From: JACRLW01 sp046349595
GTDB taxonomy: Bacteria; Planctomycetota; UBA1135; UBA2386
Direction of reading: 5' to 3'
NCBI GenBank assembly: GCA_046349595.1
Contig: JAXMCA010000003.1
Span: forward strand, 186,001 to 250,000
DNA: 64,000 bases
Shown here: piece by piece, positions 24,270 through 33,583 of the stretch
Numbering within the stretch: the stretch's first letter is position 1
Layout: every line of letters starts with the position of its first letter
The notes under the pieces: generated by a model
What the model was told of the DNA's origin: nothing
The model's database searches: none
The model's input: the letters and a program-made list of their open reading frames with translations, nothing else
Program-made: the position numbers and the translations under genes

Positions 24270-26054
24270 TCAGCCGATCGGCTGCTCGTCGCGCGGCGGA
24301 AGCGTGCGGTACCAGGTGAAGTACATCACGACACCGAGCACGACGACGCAGGCACCGGCCGCGATCGCAGAATCGGTTCGCCACAGCAGCGCGAAGAAGG
24401 CCAACAGACAGAGAGCGACCTGCAGTCCCATGCTCAGGAATCCGTTGAGCACGTCGAACCAGGGCAGAGGATCGCGCGCGGGCACGAGGCCGCGCCCGAC
24501 CGCGTCGCGCCGCACCGGCCCCCAGACTCCGAAGGGACGGACGTTCGCATAGAAGCGCAAGAGGACCTCGCGGTCGGTCGAGGGCAGCATGAGACCGAGG
24601 CCGATGCACCACAGCAGCGAGAGGGCGATCGAGACCGGCAGCTTGACCTCGTTGCCCCAGTCGGTGAACAGCGCGATCGTCGTGACCTCGACCGCCGTCC
24701 CGATCACACCGAAGGTGAAGGCGCGCGCCGAGAATCGCCACCAGTGCCAACGCATCGTCGCGGGCACCAGGATCGCGGTCACCACCACGAAGATCATCGT
24801 CTCCCACGCCGCGGCGATGTCGGTGAAGGCGAAGCTGATGGCGTAGCCGAGCAGCAGAGCACCGACCGACGCGACCTGGCCGACCCGCACCTGCGTGCGC
24901 TCGGGCAGGCGCTTCGCGAAGTAGCGTCGCACGAAGTCGTTGGTGACGACCGAGCTGGTCACGTTGACCATCGCGTCGAGCGTCGACATCAAGGCTGCGA
25001 GCAGGAGCGCGACGAACAGGCCCTGCACTCCCGGCGGGAAGGTGCCGAGCACCCGCGGCATCAGCTTCTCGCCGTCGACCACCGCCCCCTGCTGACCGGA
25101 CGCCTGCAGATAGCGCAGACCGAGCACCAGGAAGCCGACTCCGATGATCCAGCGCAGCGTGTAGCCGACGGTCCACGCACCGCCGGCCAGCGCAGCGTCG
25201 CGCGCACTGCGTGCGGTCAGGAAGAACTGGAAGTCCCACACGTTCGGCCCCGCCAACACGCGGAACACCAGCCAACCCATGCTCCCCGCCATCAGGGGGC
25301 CGATCGCTTCGTACTGCTTGAAGGCGTCGGGCACGGAGGCCGCGAAGCCGTCCCACAGCCTCCAGGTCGGCTCGAGCGAGTTCCACGCCGCATCCTTCTG
25401 CGCGAGCAACGGCGACGGATCGCCGGCGCGGAACACCCACACCGACAGCATGACCGCGCCGAGCGCGATGAGCACCGTCTGCAGCATGTCGGTGAGCACC
25501 ACGCCGAAGAAGCCGCCGAGCGTCGTGTAGACACCCACCACACCGAACACGATCAGCGTGCCGAGCCAGCGGTCGAGGCCGAGCAGCGTCTCGGCGAACT
25601 TGCCGATGCCGACCGCCATGGTCATCAGGTTGAAGACCATGAGCACCAGCAGGAACACGGCCGCCGTCAGACGCGCACCTTCGGTGTCCGCGCCGTCGCC
25701 GAAGCGCGTGCGGTTCCATTCCGCGAAGGTCATCACCCCCGAGCGACGGATCCACTTGGCCTGGAAGGCCATGTAGAAGCAGATGATGAACCAGCCCCAC
25801 ACCACGTGCAGGAACCACACGCCCTGCAATCCGAGGTAGTAGAGGATGCCGATCATCGCCATCGTGTTGCCGATGTCGATGTAGCTGGAGCAGCCGGCGA
25901 TCCCGAGCATCCACCACGGCAGCTTGCGATCGGCGAGGTAGAAGGCGTCGATGCCGCGCGTGGCGCGCCGCGCGACCCACACGCCGAGCAGGACGACGAT
26001 CAGCAGATAGACGGCGACGATCGCGACGTCGAAGGCGGTGAGTGTGGCGAGCAA
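24270..26054 (-). CDS. Sodium:solute symporter (SSS family)
   Basis: A 594-residue polytopic protein with about 13-14 membrane helices, of the usual SSS/SGLT size or slightly longer. The N-terminus (AFDVAIVAVYLLIVVLLGVWVARRA, then FYLADRKLPWWMLG) is typical of the family, as is the helix-2 region with CSSYIDIGNTMAM. The start is a TTG at 26054, supported by GAGGG (complement of 26061-26065) at a 6-nt spacer and by the family's usual N-terminus; no ATG or GTG fits. It imports a solute with sodium; its convergent position 2 bases from the ribokinase gene suggests a sugar or related compound. No terminator is visible in the gap. Confidence 0.88.
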   Translation of the reverse strand: MLATLTAFDVAIVAVYLLIVVLLGVWVARRATRGIDAFYLADRKLPWWMLGIAGCSSYIDIGNTMAMIGILYYLGLQGVWFLHVVWGWFIICFYMAFQAKWIRRSGVMTFAEWNRTRFGDGADTEGARLTAAVFLLVLMVFNLMTMAVGIGKFAETLLGLDRWLGTLIVFGVVGVYTTLGGFFGVVLTDMLQTVLIALGAVMLSVWVFRAGDPSPLLAQKDAAWNSLEPTWRLWDGFAASVPDAFKQYEAIGPLMAGSMGWLVFRVLAGPNVWDFQFFLTARSARDAALAGGAWTVGYTLRWIIGVGFLVLGLRYLQASGQQGAVVDGEKLMPRVLGTFPPGVQGLFVALLLAALMSTLDAMVNVTSSVVTNDFVRRYFAKRLPERTQVRVGQVASVGALLLGYAISFAFTDIAAAWETMIFVVVTAILVPATMRWHWWRFSARAFTFGVIGTAVEVTTIALFTDWGNEVKLPVSIALSLLWCIGLGLMLPSTDREVLLRFYANVRPFGVWGPVRRDAVGRGLVPARDPLPWFDVLNGFLSMGLQVALCLLAFFALLWRTDSAIAAGACVVVLGVVMYFTWYRTLPPRDEQPIG

Positions 26055-26171
26055 GATCGGCCCTCGGTTGTCCGATCGCCCTCCATCTGGGTCCCGATCG
26101 ACGTCCCGGGCGACGTCCGGAGATCCTGGTCGAGGGCGATGCGGTTGCAGGGAGCGAGCGGGGTCCCTGGA

Positions 26172-26189
26172 AGGATCCCGGGATCGCGG
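26172..26189. repeat. 18-bp shared sequence around a GATCCCGGGATC palindrome, copy 1
   Basis: AGGATCCCGGGATCGCGG occurs here and at 39531-39548, both in intergenic DNA upstream of leftward genes. The core GATCCCGGGATC is a perfect 12-bp palindrome. It may be coincidence in GC-rich DNA or a binding site. Confidence 0.3.
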
Positions 26190-26278
26190 CGCTGATGGTT
26201 GCGGCAGTGTGCGCGCCCCGCAAGGACTCAGGCGTCGGGGGCGAACGGGTCACACCCCGCTCGCCTCGTCGTGCGCCT

Positions 26279-26827
26279 CTACCAGACCTGCGTCAGATCG
26301 ACGGCGACGTCGGGAAACACCGCGGGCACGATGCGCTCCCGCGCCTGCTCGCGCAGCCGCAGTTCGCCGTCGCCCAGCACGAACTGGTCGACCACACGCT
26401 CGCGCGGATCGACGATCCAGTACTCCGGCACGCCCGCCTTCGCGTAGCGCTCACGCTTGAGCCCGCGGTCGACCTTCGAGGTGGACGGCGACAGGATCTC
26501 GACCAGGAGATCGGGCGTGCCCAGGATCCTCGACTCCGTGACGATCGCGGCACGCGCGCGCGACACCACGACCAGATCCGGCTGTGCGATGTCGAAACGC
26601 GACAGCTCGACGTCGATCGGCGCGTTGTAGACCTCCGCCCGGCCGGTGCGCTCGAGCTGTTCATAGAGCTGGAACTGGATGCGGCGCGAAACGGTCTGGT
26701 GGCGCGGCGTCGGGGCGGGACTCACGTAGTGCGCTCCGTCGAGGATCTCGTGCCGCCGGCCGTCCTCCTCGATCTGCGCGTAGTCCTCGTAGGTCAGCTT
26801 CAGCCCGGAGTCGGTGCGGATCGGCAT
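26279..26827 (-). CDS. Uma2-family restriction endonuclease-like protein (DUF820)
   Basis: A 182-residue protein of the Uma2/DUF820 family, with the PD-(D/E)xK nuclease fold. Family blocks are in order: RHEILDG (25-31), the QPDLVVV strand (82-88), PDLLVEILSPST (105-116) with the acidic pair Asp 106 and Glu 110, and the Lys/Tyr segment RGLKRERYAKAGVPEYWIVDP (121-141). The putative catalytic residues are therefore kept. Uma2 proteins are expanded in cyanobacteria and planctomycetes; their function is unresolved and no partner methylase is encoded here. ATG 26827 is the natural start. It is divergently transcribed from the adjacent VPS10/BNR gene with about 105 bases between them. Confidence 0.9.
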   Translation of the reverse strand: MPIRTDSGLKLTYEDYAQIEEDGRRHEILDGAHYVSPAPTPRHQTVSRRIQFQLYEQLERTGRAEVYNAPIDVELSRFDIAQPDLVVVSRARAAIVTESRILGTPDLLVEILSPSTSKVDRGLKRERYAKAGVPEYWIVDPRERVVDQFVLGDGELRLREQARERIVPAVFPDVAVDLTQVW

Positions 26828-26933
26828 GGTGCTTCGAGATCAGGGGAGCGGCGCGTGCGAATCAGACCGCGCGTCTCGGGATTCTAGTCGGCCTGCGTAT
26901 GCTCGCCCTCCCCTCATCGTCCACCGAGCGTCC

Positions 26934-29900
26934 ATGCGTCCGCCTCTCCGTCACCTCGCTCTCGCGTTCGTCGTCACGCTTCCCGTCGTCGCGGCCCAGC
27001 AATACGACCCCGCCGCTTTCGGCGAACTGCACTGGCGCAACATCGGGCCGCACCGCGGCGGCCGCACGCGCGCGATCGCCGGCGTTCCTTCGCAGCCGGC
27101 GACCTTCTACATGGGCGTCTGCAACGGCGGAGTGTGGAGGACCACCGATGCGGGCCGCACCTGGCAGCCGATCTTCGACGACCAGCCGACCGGCTCGATC
27201 GGCTGCATCGCGATCGCGCCGTCGGATCCGCGCGTGATCTACGTCGGCAGCGGCGAGGGTCTGCAACGCCCCGACCTGTCGACGGGCGACGGCATCTACA
27301 GATCCTCCGACGGCGGCGCGACCTGGGCCCACCTCGGCCTGCGCGACGGCCAGCAGATCCCCGCGATCGCGATCGATCCGCGCAATCCCGACCGCATCCT
27401 GGTCGCGGTGCTCGGCCATCCCTACGGGCCGAGCAGCGAGCGCGGCATCTACCGCTCGACCGACGGCGGCAAGACCTTCGCCAAGGTCCTCTCCGTCGAC
27501 GACGACACCGGCGGCAGCGACATCGGCGGCAATGATGTCGACATCGACCCGAGCGATTCGCAGACCGTCTACGCCACGCTGTGGGAAGCGCGGCAGGGAC
27601 CGTGGGAGAACGCCGCGTGGAGTGGTACCGGCGGCGGCATCTTCAAGTCGGTCGACGGCGGCACCTCCTGGCAGAAGCTGACCGAGGGACTGCCCGCGGT
27701 GGTGCAGGCCAATGTCGCGATCTGCGCAGGCCGTCCGCAGCGTCTCTATGCAACGGTGGCCAGCGAGCGCGGCGTGGGCATCTACCGTTCCGACGACGGC
27801 GGCACGCATTGGAGCGAGATCACCGAAGACCGTCGTCCGGCGTCGCGCATCGGCGGCGGCGATCTGCCGATGCCCGTCACCGATGCGACGGATCCCGACC
27901 ATGTGATCGTGACCAGCACCGTGGCCTGGCACTCGCGCGACGGCGGCAAGACCTGGCTCGCCTTGAAGGGTGCACCCGGCGGTGACGACTACCAGAACGG
28001 CTGGATCGATCCCGCGCATCCCGAGATCGTCGCGCTCGCGAGCGATCAGGGTGCGGTGATCTCGCTCAACGGCGGTGCGACCTGGAGCTCGTGGTACAAC
28101 CAGCCGACCGCGCAGCTCTATCACGTGAGCGCCGACAACGCCTTCCCGTACCGCGTCTACAGCGGGCAACAGGAGAGCGGTTCGGTCGGCATCGCCTCGC
28201 GCGGCGACGACGGTCAGATCACCTTCCGCGAGTGGCATCCCGTCGCGGTCGACGAATATGGCTATGTCGCACCCGACCCGCTCGACCCCGACGTGATCTA
28301 CGGCGGGCACATCGTCAGCCGCTTCGATCGTCGCACCGGGCAGGTGCAGAGCGTGGGACCGGCGCCGGGCGGAGCGTTCCGCATCGTGCGCACCCAGCCG
28401 GTCGTGTTCTCGACCGTCGACCCGCACGTGTTGTTCTACGCGAACAACGTGCTGTGGAAGACCACCGACGGAGGCACGCACTGGCAACAGCTCAGCCCCG
28501 ATCTCACGCGCGCGGACTGGACCGTGCCCGACAGCGTCGGCAAGTACCGCGGTCAGGACAGTGCCAAGCCGAGCCAGCGCGGCGTGATCTACACGGTGGC
28601 GCCCTCGTACCTCGACCTCGATCGCATCTGGGTCGGCAGCGACGACGGACGCATCCACACCACCGCAGACGGCGGCAAGAGCTGGACGGACGTGACGCCC
28701 AAGCAGCTCGGAGCCTGGGCGAAGGTGTCCCTGATCGATGCTGGTCACTTCGACGGCGCGACCGCCTATGCCGCCGTGAACACGATCCGCCTCGACGACA
28801 TGCGGCCCCACCTGTTCCGCACGCACGACGGCGGCGCGAGCTGGACCGAGATCACCACCGGTCTGCCGGCCGATGCACCCACCAACGCGATCCGCGAGGA
28901 TCCGAAGCGAGCCGGTCTGCTGTTCACCGGCACCGAGCGCGCGGTGCACGTCTCCTTCGACGACGGCGACCACTGGCAGCCGCTGCGGCTGAACATGGCG
29001 GCCTCCTCGGTGCGCGACCTGATCGTGAAGGACGACGATCTCGTCGCCGCCACGCACGGCCGCGGCTTCTGGATCCTCGACGACATCACGGCGCTGCGGC
29101 AGCTCAGTGGCACCGCTGTCGCCGAACCCGTCCTCTTCGCTCCGCAGAGGGCCTGGCGCGTGCGCTGGAACCTCAACACCGACACGCCGCTCCCGCCCGA
29201 CGAGCCGAGCGCGCCCAATCCACCGGAGGGCGCGATCCTCGACTACTGGTTGCCGACGACGGCGAACGAAGTCACGCTCGAGGTGCGACGCACCGACGGC
29301 GGCCTGGTGCGTCGCTTCACCAGCGCAGACGTGCTCGAGCCGGCCGATCCCTCGCGCGCACCGGTGCCGCTGTATTGGTACCGCGCACCGCAGCACCTCG
29401 GCACCGGGCCGGGGTTGCACCGCTTCGCCTGGGACCTGCACATGCAGCCCTTCGGCAAGCTCGACGGCAGCGGCGGCCTGCCCATCTCCGCGATCGCGCA
29501 CGACACCGCGCCGTCGATCGCGACTCCCCTGGCCGCACCCGGCGTCTACACGGTCGCGCTGCTGGTCGACGGCAAGCGCTTCGAGCAGTCGCTGACCCTG
29601 GCGCTGGACCCCCGCGTGACCACCCCGGCTGACACGCTCGCGGATGTCTTCGCCACCTCGCGGCAGCTCTACGACGCCGTGGCCTCCGCGCACGACACGC
29701 TCGCCACCGCCAATCGTGTCCACGCGCAGATTGCCGCACTCAAGACCGACGACGGTTCCCTGGCAAGCGCGCTCGCGGACCTCGACCAGCGGCTGACGGC
29801 TCTGCGCGGCGAAGCACCCGCAGGCCGTGGTTCACGACGCGGCACCGGCGGCGGCAGCACGGACACACTGCAGGGCGCCATCGCCGCCGCGAGCGGCGCG

Positions 29901-30071
29901 ATGATGTCGCTCGCCTCCGCCGACGCGGCACCGACTGCTGCGCAGCAGCAGGCCTGTCGCGACGCCACGGGCGCTCTGGCTCGCGCCATTTCAGCCTGGG
30001 AGCGGATCGGGTTGGACGACATCAACCGTCGTCTCGCCGCGGCTCACCTGCCGACCCTCGGCGGGCAATAG
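26934..30071 (+). CDS. Large secreted VPS10/BNR-repeat protein
   Basis: A 1,045-residue exported protein. ATG 26934 starts a signal peptide (MRPPLRHLALAFVVTLPVVAAQ); a TATGCT hexamer lies about 31 nt upstream. Asp-box motifs are spread over residues 115-640: SSDGGATW near 120, STDGGKTF near 176, SVDGGTSW near 239, SDDGGTHW near 286, SRDGGKTW near 334, TTDGGTHW near 510, TADGGKSW near 577 and THDGGASW near 630. This is the pattern of VPS10/sortilin-like and xyloglucanase-like double propellers. After about 740 there are beta-sandwich segments and, from about 905, a helical C-terminus. Proteins of this architecture are frequent in planctomycetes and acidobacteria and are often annotated as glycosyl hydrolase, but catalytic residues are not demonstrated. 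It lacks the shared tail domain of other exported proteins here. Confidence 0.87.
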   Translation: MRPPLRHLALAFVVTLPVVAAQQYDPAAFGELHWRNIGPHRGGRTRAIAGVPSQPATFYMGVCNGGVWRTTDAGRTWQPIFDDQPTGSIGCIAIAPSDPRVIYVGSGEGLQRPDLSTGDGIYRSSDGGATWAHLGLRDGQQIPAIAIDPRNPDRILVAVLGHPYGPSSERGIYRSTDGGKTFAKVLSVDDDTGGSDIGGNDVDIDPSDSQTVYATLWEARQGPWENAAWSGTGGGIFKSVDGGTSWQKLTEGLPAVVQANVAICAGRPQRLYATVASERGVGIYRSDDGGTHWSEITEDRRPASRIGGGDLPMPVTDATDPDHVIVTSTVAWHSRDGGKTWLALKGAPGGDDYQNGWIDPAHPEIVALASDQGAVISLNGGATWSSWYNQPTAQLYHVSADNAFPYRVYSGQQESGSVGIASRGDDGQITFREWHPVAVDEYGYVAPDPLDPDVIYGGHIVSRFDRRTGQVQSVGPAPGGAFRIVRTQPVVFSTVDPHVLFYANNVLWKTTDGGTHWQQLSPDLTRADWTVPDSVGKYRGQDSAKPSQRGVIYTVAPSYLDLDRIWVGSDDGRIHTTADGGKSWTDVTPKQLGAWAKVSLIDAGHFDGATAYAAVNTIRLDDMRPHLFRTHDGGASWTEITTGLPADAPTNAIREDPKRAGLLFTGTERAVHVSFDDGDHWQPLRLNMAASSVRDLIVKDDDLVAATHGRGFWILDDITALRQLSGTAVAEPVLFAPQRAWRVRWNLNTDTPLPPDEPSAPNPPEGAILDYWLPTTANEVTLEVRRTDGGLVRRFTSADVLEPADPSRAPVPLYWYRAPQHLGTGPGLHRFAWDLHMQPFGKLDGSGGLPISAIAHDTAPSIATPLAAPGVYTVALLVDGKRFEQSLTLALDPRVTTPADTLADVFATSRQLYDAVASAHDTLATANRVHAQIAALKTDDGSLASALADLDQRLTALRGEAPAGRGSRRGTGGGSTDTLQGAIAAASGAMMSLASADAAPTAAQQQACRDATGALARAISAWERIGLDDINRRLAAAHLPTLGGQ

Positions 30072-30080
30072 CGGCCCGCC
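30060..30080. terminator. Hairpin overlapping the stop of the VPS10/BNR gene
   Basis: GGCGGGC (30060-30066) and GCCCGCC (30074-30080) form a perfect 7-bp stem with a 7-base loop that contains the TAG stop. It lies between two convergent genes and could end transcription in both directions. Confidence 0.45.
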
Positions 30081-30098
30081 CCTCCGCGGACTGCAGCG

Positions 30099-31730
30099 TC
30101 AGTTCCGCTTGACGCGCACCAACTCCGCAAAGCGCTCGAGCTGCGCGTAGTCGTTGCGCCAGGTCGTGTACATCACGGCAACCGCACCGCCGTGCGCGTC
30201 GGCCGCCGCGAGCCAGTCGCGGACGCGCGTCGGATCTTGGTCGTAGTAGCCCGCGATCAGGATCGGATGACCGCGGTCGTGGAAGAAGCGCAGGCTGCGT
30301 TCGCGCGCGTCGAAGTGCCAGGCGGCGACGACAACCTTCTTGTCGAGTCCCTGCCAGGATCCGGCGAGGTCGCCGCGCACCAGGTAGTAGCCGGCGTGCG
30401 CATTGTGGTTCGGGTCGAACATGTCGCTCCACACGTAGATCGCGCAGCCGGGAGCGACCTCGCGCAGGATGTCGATGCAGGTGCGGGCATTGGCGGCGAG
30501 GATCGCGCCGGCGTCGAGTCCGCGCTTCCTGCAGGCCTCGTCCTGGTCGAGCACGCGGATCTCGTCGTGCGACATGAAGTAGCGGTTGGCACCGAAGGCC
30601 GCATGCACGCGTTTCGCCTGGTCGCGGAGCAATTCGACGGTCTTCGGCTCCGACGGACAGATCATCACCTGCCCGTCGCCGACGGTGATCGCGCTGTACC
30701 AGCTCACGCGCAGGCGCGTGCCCTCGGGCAGCTTCGTGCGGATCACCGGTGGCTCGTGCCAGACCTCGTAGCCGCCCCTCCACGGCACGGTCCCCATGCG
30801 TGGATCGACGAGCGGCTCGAAGTCCTGGCCCTCGACCAGCTCACGCTCCGCGCTGCGCACCACGAGTGGAGCGCCGTCGCGACGGACCAGGTTGAGCGGT
30901 CCGACCTCCTCGATCGTGGCGTCGTCCCACCACAGGTCGCCGTGGGCACCGCCCCACGCGCCGAGGTAGATCGCGACCGAGTCATGCTCCAGCGAGTCGA
31001 ACACGACGTGGTGGGTCGTCCAGTCCTGCGTGGCCTTCACGCCGAGATCGGCGTGGTTCAACGAGGCGTCCTTGTCGAGGACGGCGACCCGCGGCTCGCC
31101 GGTGAAGTCGCGCGTCTTCACGCGCACCGTGATGTGGTACTGGCGGTACGGCGCAACCTTCAGCTTCTGCACGATGCGCGCGTTGCCGTCGAAGGTCGCG
31201 ACGTGCGCGGTGCCGTGGTCCGCGGTGACGCTGTCGTCGTGCCAGTCCCACGCACCGAGGTCGGCGAAATCACCGCCCCTCAACTGCACCGCCGGATCGG
31301 CGACGAGTCGCGCGATGCCGTCGTGGACGACGAAGGCCGCATCGCGCACCGGCAGAGCCTCCGCGAGGTTCGGGTCGTGCCACAGCAGCGACTCGCTGTA
31401 GCCGAGCGGGAAGACGGCCGGCACCAGCTCGAGCCCGAGCTGCTTCGCCGTCGCCTTGACGCGCTCGACGTTGCGGAAATAGCGCGCGTCCATGTCGCCG
31501 AGCTTGCCGAACTTCGAATCGGCGAGCAGCACCTGCGTGTAGCCGGCGGCGGCGGCGCGCCGCATCACCCCCTCCAGCGTGTCGATGTTCGCGTCGACCC
31601 AGAGGTTGAAGGAGCAGTAGACCCAGAGCTGCGGTGGCGCTTCCCGAAGGGGCTCCTGCGCGAGGCCCGGCATCACCGAACCGAGGGATGCGACGACGCC
31701 GAGCAGCCTGACGGATGAGTACTTTCGCAT
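30099..31730 (-). CDS. Secreted glycoside hydrolase-like protein with a split TIM barrel
   Basis: A 543-residue exported protein; signal peptide MRKYSSVRLLGVVASLGSVMPGLAQ. Residues 30-130 look like the first strands of a TIM barrel (PQLWVYCSFNLWVD, LLADSKFGKLG, LELVPAVFPLGY). Residues about 130-330 look like an inserted beta-sandwich of carbohydrate-binding type. The barrel appears to resume near 340 with VSWYSAI, YFMSHDEIRVLDQ (candidate acidic residues Asp-Glu, as in GH20), AIYVWSDMFDPNHN and VVAAWHFDARE. I cannot name a GH family. It starts 11 bases after the amidohydrolase stop on the same strand, so they probably form an operon. The insertion is the main oddity; function is inferred from fold-level similarity only. 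Confidence 0.7.
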   Translation of the reverse strand: MRKYSSVRLLGVVASLGSVMPGLAQEPLREAPPQLWVYCSFNLWVDANIDTLEGVMRRAAAAGYTQVLLADSKFGKLGDMDARYFRNVERVKATAKQLGLELVPAVFPLGYSESLLWHDPNLAEALPVRDAAFVVHDGIARLVADPAVQLRGGDFADLGAWDWHDDSVTADHGTAHVATFDGNARIVQKLKVAPYRQYHITVRVKTRDFTGEPRVAVLDKDASLNHADLGVKATQDWTTHHVVFDSLEHDSVAIYLGAWGGAHGDLWWDDATIEEVGPLNLVRRDGAPLVVRSAERELVEGQDFEPLVDPRMGTVPWRGGYEVWHEPPVIRTKLPEGTRLRVSWYSAITVGDGQVMICPSEPKTVELLRDQAKRVHAAFGANRYFMSHDEIRVLDQDEACRKRGLDAGAILAANARTCIDILREVAPGCAIYVWSDMFDPNHNAHAGYYLVRGDLAGSWQGLDKKVVVAAWHFDARERSLRFFHDRGHPILIAGYYDQDPTRVRDWLAAADAHGGAVAVMYTTWRNDYAQLERFAELVRVKRN

Positions 31731-31741
31731 GGTCGGATGGA

Positions 31742-33052
31742 CTACTTCGCGTGCATGGTCTCGACCGACGGCGCCGTCACCACCTGCCCCCCCTTCATCA
31801 CGAAGTCCACGTGCTCGAGCACCGTCACGTCCTCCAGCGGATTGCCGCTGCACGCGACGAGGTCGGCGAGCTTGCCCACCGTGATCTCGCCGCGATCGTC
31901 GACGCCGAGCAGCTTCGCGGCACTGAGCGTCGCGGTACGGATCGCGTCGAGCGGAGTCATGCCGCACTTCACGTAGACGGCGAACTCGCGCGCATTGATG
32001 CCGTGAGGGATCACGCCGGAGTCGGTGCCGAAGGCGATCGGAACACCCGCCCGGATCGCGCGCGCGAGGCTGGCACGCGCCATCGGGAGCACCATGCGCG
32101 CCTTGCGTCGTAGGAGGTCGGGCAGGACATCGAGGTCGATCGCGTCGGCGAGGTACGAGGTCGGGACCAACCAGGTCCCGTGGACCTTCATCTCGGCCAC
32201 GGTCGTGTCGTCGAGCATCGAGCCGTGCTCGATCGAGCTGACGCCGGCGCGCACCGCCGCGAGGATGCCCTCGGTGCCGTGCGCGTGCGCGGCCACCTTC
32301 ATGCCGTGCCGCGTCGCCTCGCGCACGATCGCCGCGATCTCCTCGTCGCTGAACTGCTGCGCCCCGACCGAGGTCTCGAAGGACAGCACGCCGGCCGTCG
32401 CGCAGATCTTGATCACCTTGGCGCCGTGCTTGATCTGGTAGCGCACCGCCTGGATGCACTGGTCGACGCCGTCGCACACACCCTCGTGCGGCCCCTCCTC
32501 CAGGATGCCCGGCGCGAGTCCCGTCACATCGGCGTGCCCGCCGGTGATCGACAGCGCGTGTGCCGCGGGGAACATGCGCGGGCCCGGAACGAGGCCATTG
32601 TCGATGGCGTGCATCAACGCGACGTCGGCGAAGCCCGTCGAGCCGAGGTCGCGCACCGTGGTGAAGCCCGCGTGCAAGGTGAGCCGCGCATTGCGCGCTC
32701 CGCGCAGGGCCGCATCGACCGCCGTCTCGCGGACCTTGCGGTCGAAGGACTTCGCATCGAGGTCGTAGCTCAGGTGCGTGTGGCAGTCGATCAATCCCGG
32801 CACCAGCGTGCGATCGCCGAGATCGATCGTGGTCGCACCCTCCGGCACCTCGAAGTCGCCGACGGCGAGGATCCGCTCACCACCCACCAGGACGCGGGCG
32901 GGTGAGACCATGCGGCCATCCACCACGTCGAGCAGGCGCTTTGCGAGGAGGACCACCAGCTTCGGCTCCGCGTCCTGCGCACGGCACGGAGTGATCAGGA
33001 GACTCAGTGCGCAGAGGACGGTGATCCAGACGCGAGGACATGTCGACGGCAT
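31742..33052 (-). CDS. Secreted metal-dependent amidohydrolase (imidazolonepropionase/prolidase-like)
   Basis: A 436-residue amidohydrolase-superfamily enzyme with a signal peptide (VLCALSLLITPCRAQ, ending near residue 26). All metal-site motifs are present: D-C-H-T-H (89-93), the carboxylated Lys in KVIKIC (Lys 215), HAH (256-258), EH (275-276) and GTDSG with Asp 344. The subgroup resembles Xaa-Pro dipeptidase/organophosphate acid anhydrolase-like amidohydrolases frequently exported by planctomycetes. It likely hydrolyses amide bonds of small peptides or cyclic amides outside the cytoplasm. A CATGAT hexamer ends 8 nt before the ATG, which would give a nearly leaderless mRNA. The downstream glycosidase gene overlaps the same probable transcript. 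Confidence 0.9.
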   Translation of the reverse strand: MPSTCPRVWITVLCALSLLITPCRAQDAEPKLVVLLAKRLLDVVDGRMVSPARVLVGGERILAVGDFEVPEGATTIDLGDRTLVPGLIDCHTHLSYDLDAKSFDRKVRETAVDAALRGARNARLTLHAGFTTVRDLGSTGFADVALMHAIDNGLVPGPRMFPAAHALSITGGHADVTGLAPGILEEGPHEGVCDGVDQCIQAVRYQIKHGAKVIKICATAGVLSFETSVGAQQFSDEEIAAIVREATRHGMKVAAHAHGTEGILAAVRAGVSSIEHGSMLDDTTVAEMKVHGTWLVPTSYLADAIDLDVLPDLLRRKARMVLPMARASLARAIRAGVPIAFGTDSGVIPHGINAREFAVYVKCGMTPLDAIRTATLSAAKLLGVDDRGEITVGKLADLVACSGNPLEDVTVLEHVDFVMKGGQVVTAPSVETMHAK

Positions 33053-33144
33053 GGTCGCACATCATGCCGCGATGCGAGCCGCGGCGTCCTATGCTTCGCC
33101 CTCCGCGATGACCTCGGTGAGAGTCCTCTCGCGAGACCGTCGAC

Positions 33145-33546
33145 ATGCCCCGACTGATGCGCTTCCCCGACGCCGCAGCCCGCTCGCCAGCCGTCGAAGC
33201 CTGGTTCGACCAACGCCCGGGCCCCTTGGGCAGGATCGCCAGACACTGGTTCAAGGCGATGCGTGCCTGCGGAGACGACGTGCGCGAAGTCCTGCACGAC
33301 GGCCACCCCACCGCCTGCGTGGACGACGCGGCCTTCGCCTACGTGAATGCCTTCCGCGCGCATGTGAACGTCGGCTTCTTCCTCGGTGCCGACCTCGCGG
33401 ATCCGCGCCAACTGCTGGACGGAAGCGGCAAGTTCATGCGCCACGTGAAGCTCCGACCGGATGTCGAGATCGACGCCGCGGCGCTCGAAGCGCTGATCCG
33501 CAGCGCCTATCTGGACATGCGCCGTCACCTGCGAGCCGTGACCTGA
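33145..33546 (+). CDS. DUF1801-family small protein
   Basis: A 133-residue cytoplasmic protein resembling the DUF1801/YdhG-like fold, which is widespread and of unclear function. Typical features are the central strand block AAFAYVNAFRAHVNVGFFLGADL followed by a glycine turn and KFMRHVKLRP, then a C-terminal helix with LIRSAYLDMRRHL. Members have a SCP2-like or iron-chaperone-like fold, but no ligand is proven. Start ATG 33145 fits the family length; a TATGCT box lies at 33090-33095, 49 bases upstream. The gene is divergent from the amidohydrolase and convergent with the methyltransferase 37 bases away, so it is a single-gene unit. Confidence 0.75.
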   Translation: MPRLMRFPDAAARSPAVEAWFDQRPGPLGRIARHWFKAMRACGDDVREVLHDGHPTACVDDAAFAYVNAFRAHVNVGFFLGADLADPRQLLDGSGKFMRHVKLRPDVEIDAAALEALIRSAYLDMRRHLRAVT

Positions 33547-33583
33547 TGCTGGCCACGAGGTGGTGCGCCCGCAACGTCTCCGA

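Noticed and set aside
26279..26827. Uma2-like gene as part of a restriction-modification or defence island
   Set aside because: No methyltransferase for DNA, no specificity subunit and no other defence gene is adjacent; the only nearby methyltransferase (33.6 kb) is an O-methyltransferase of small molecules.
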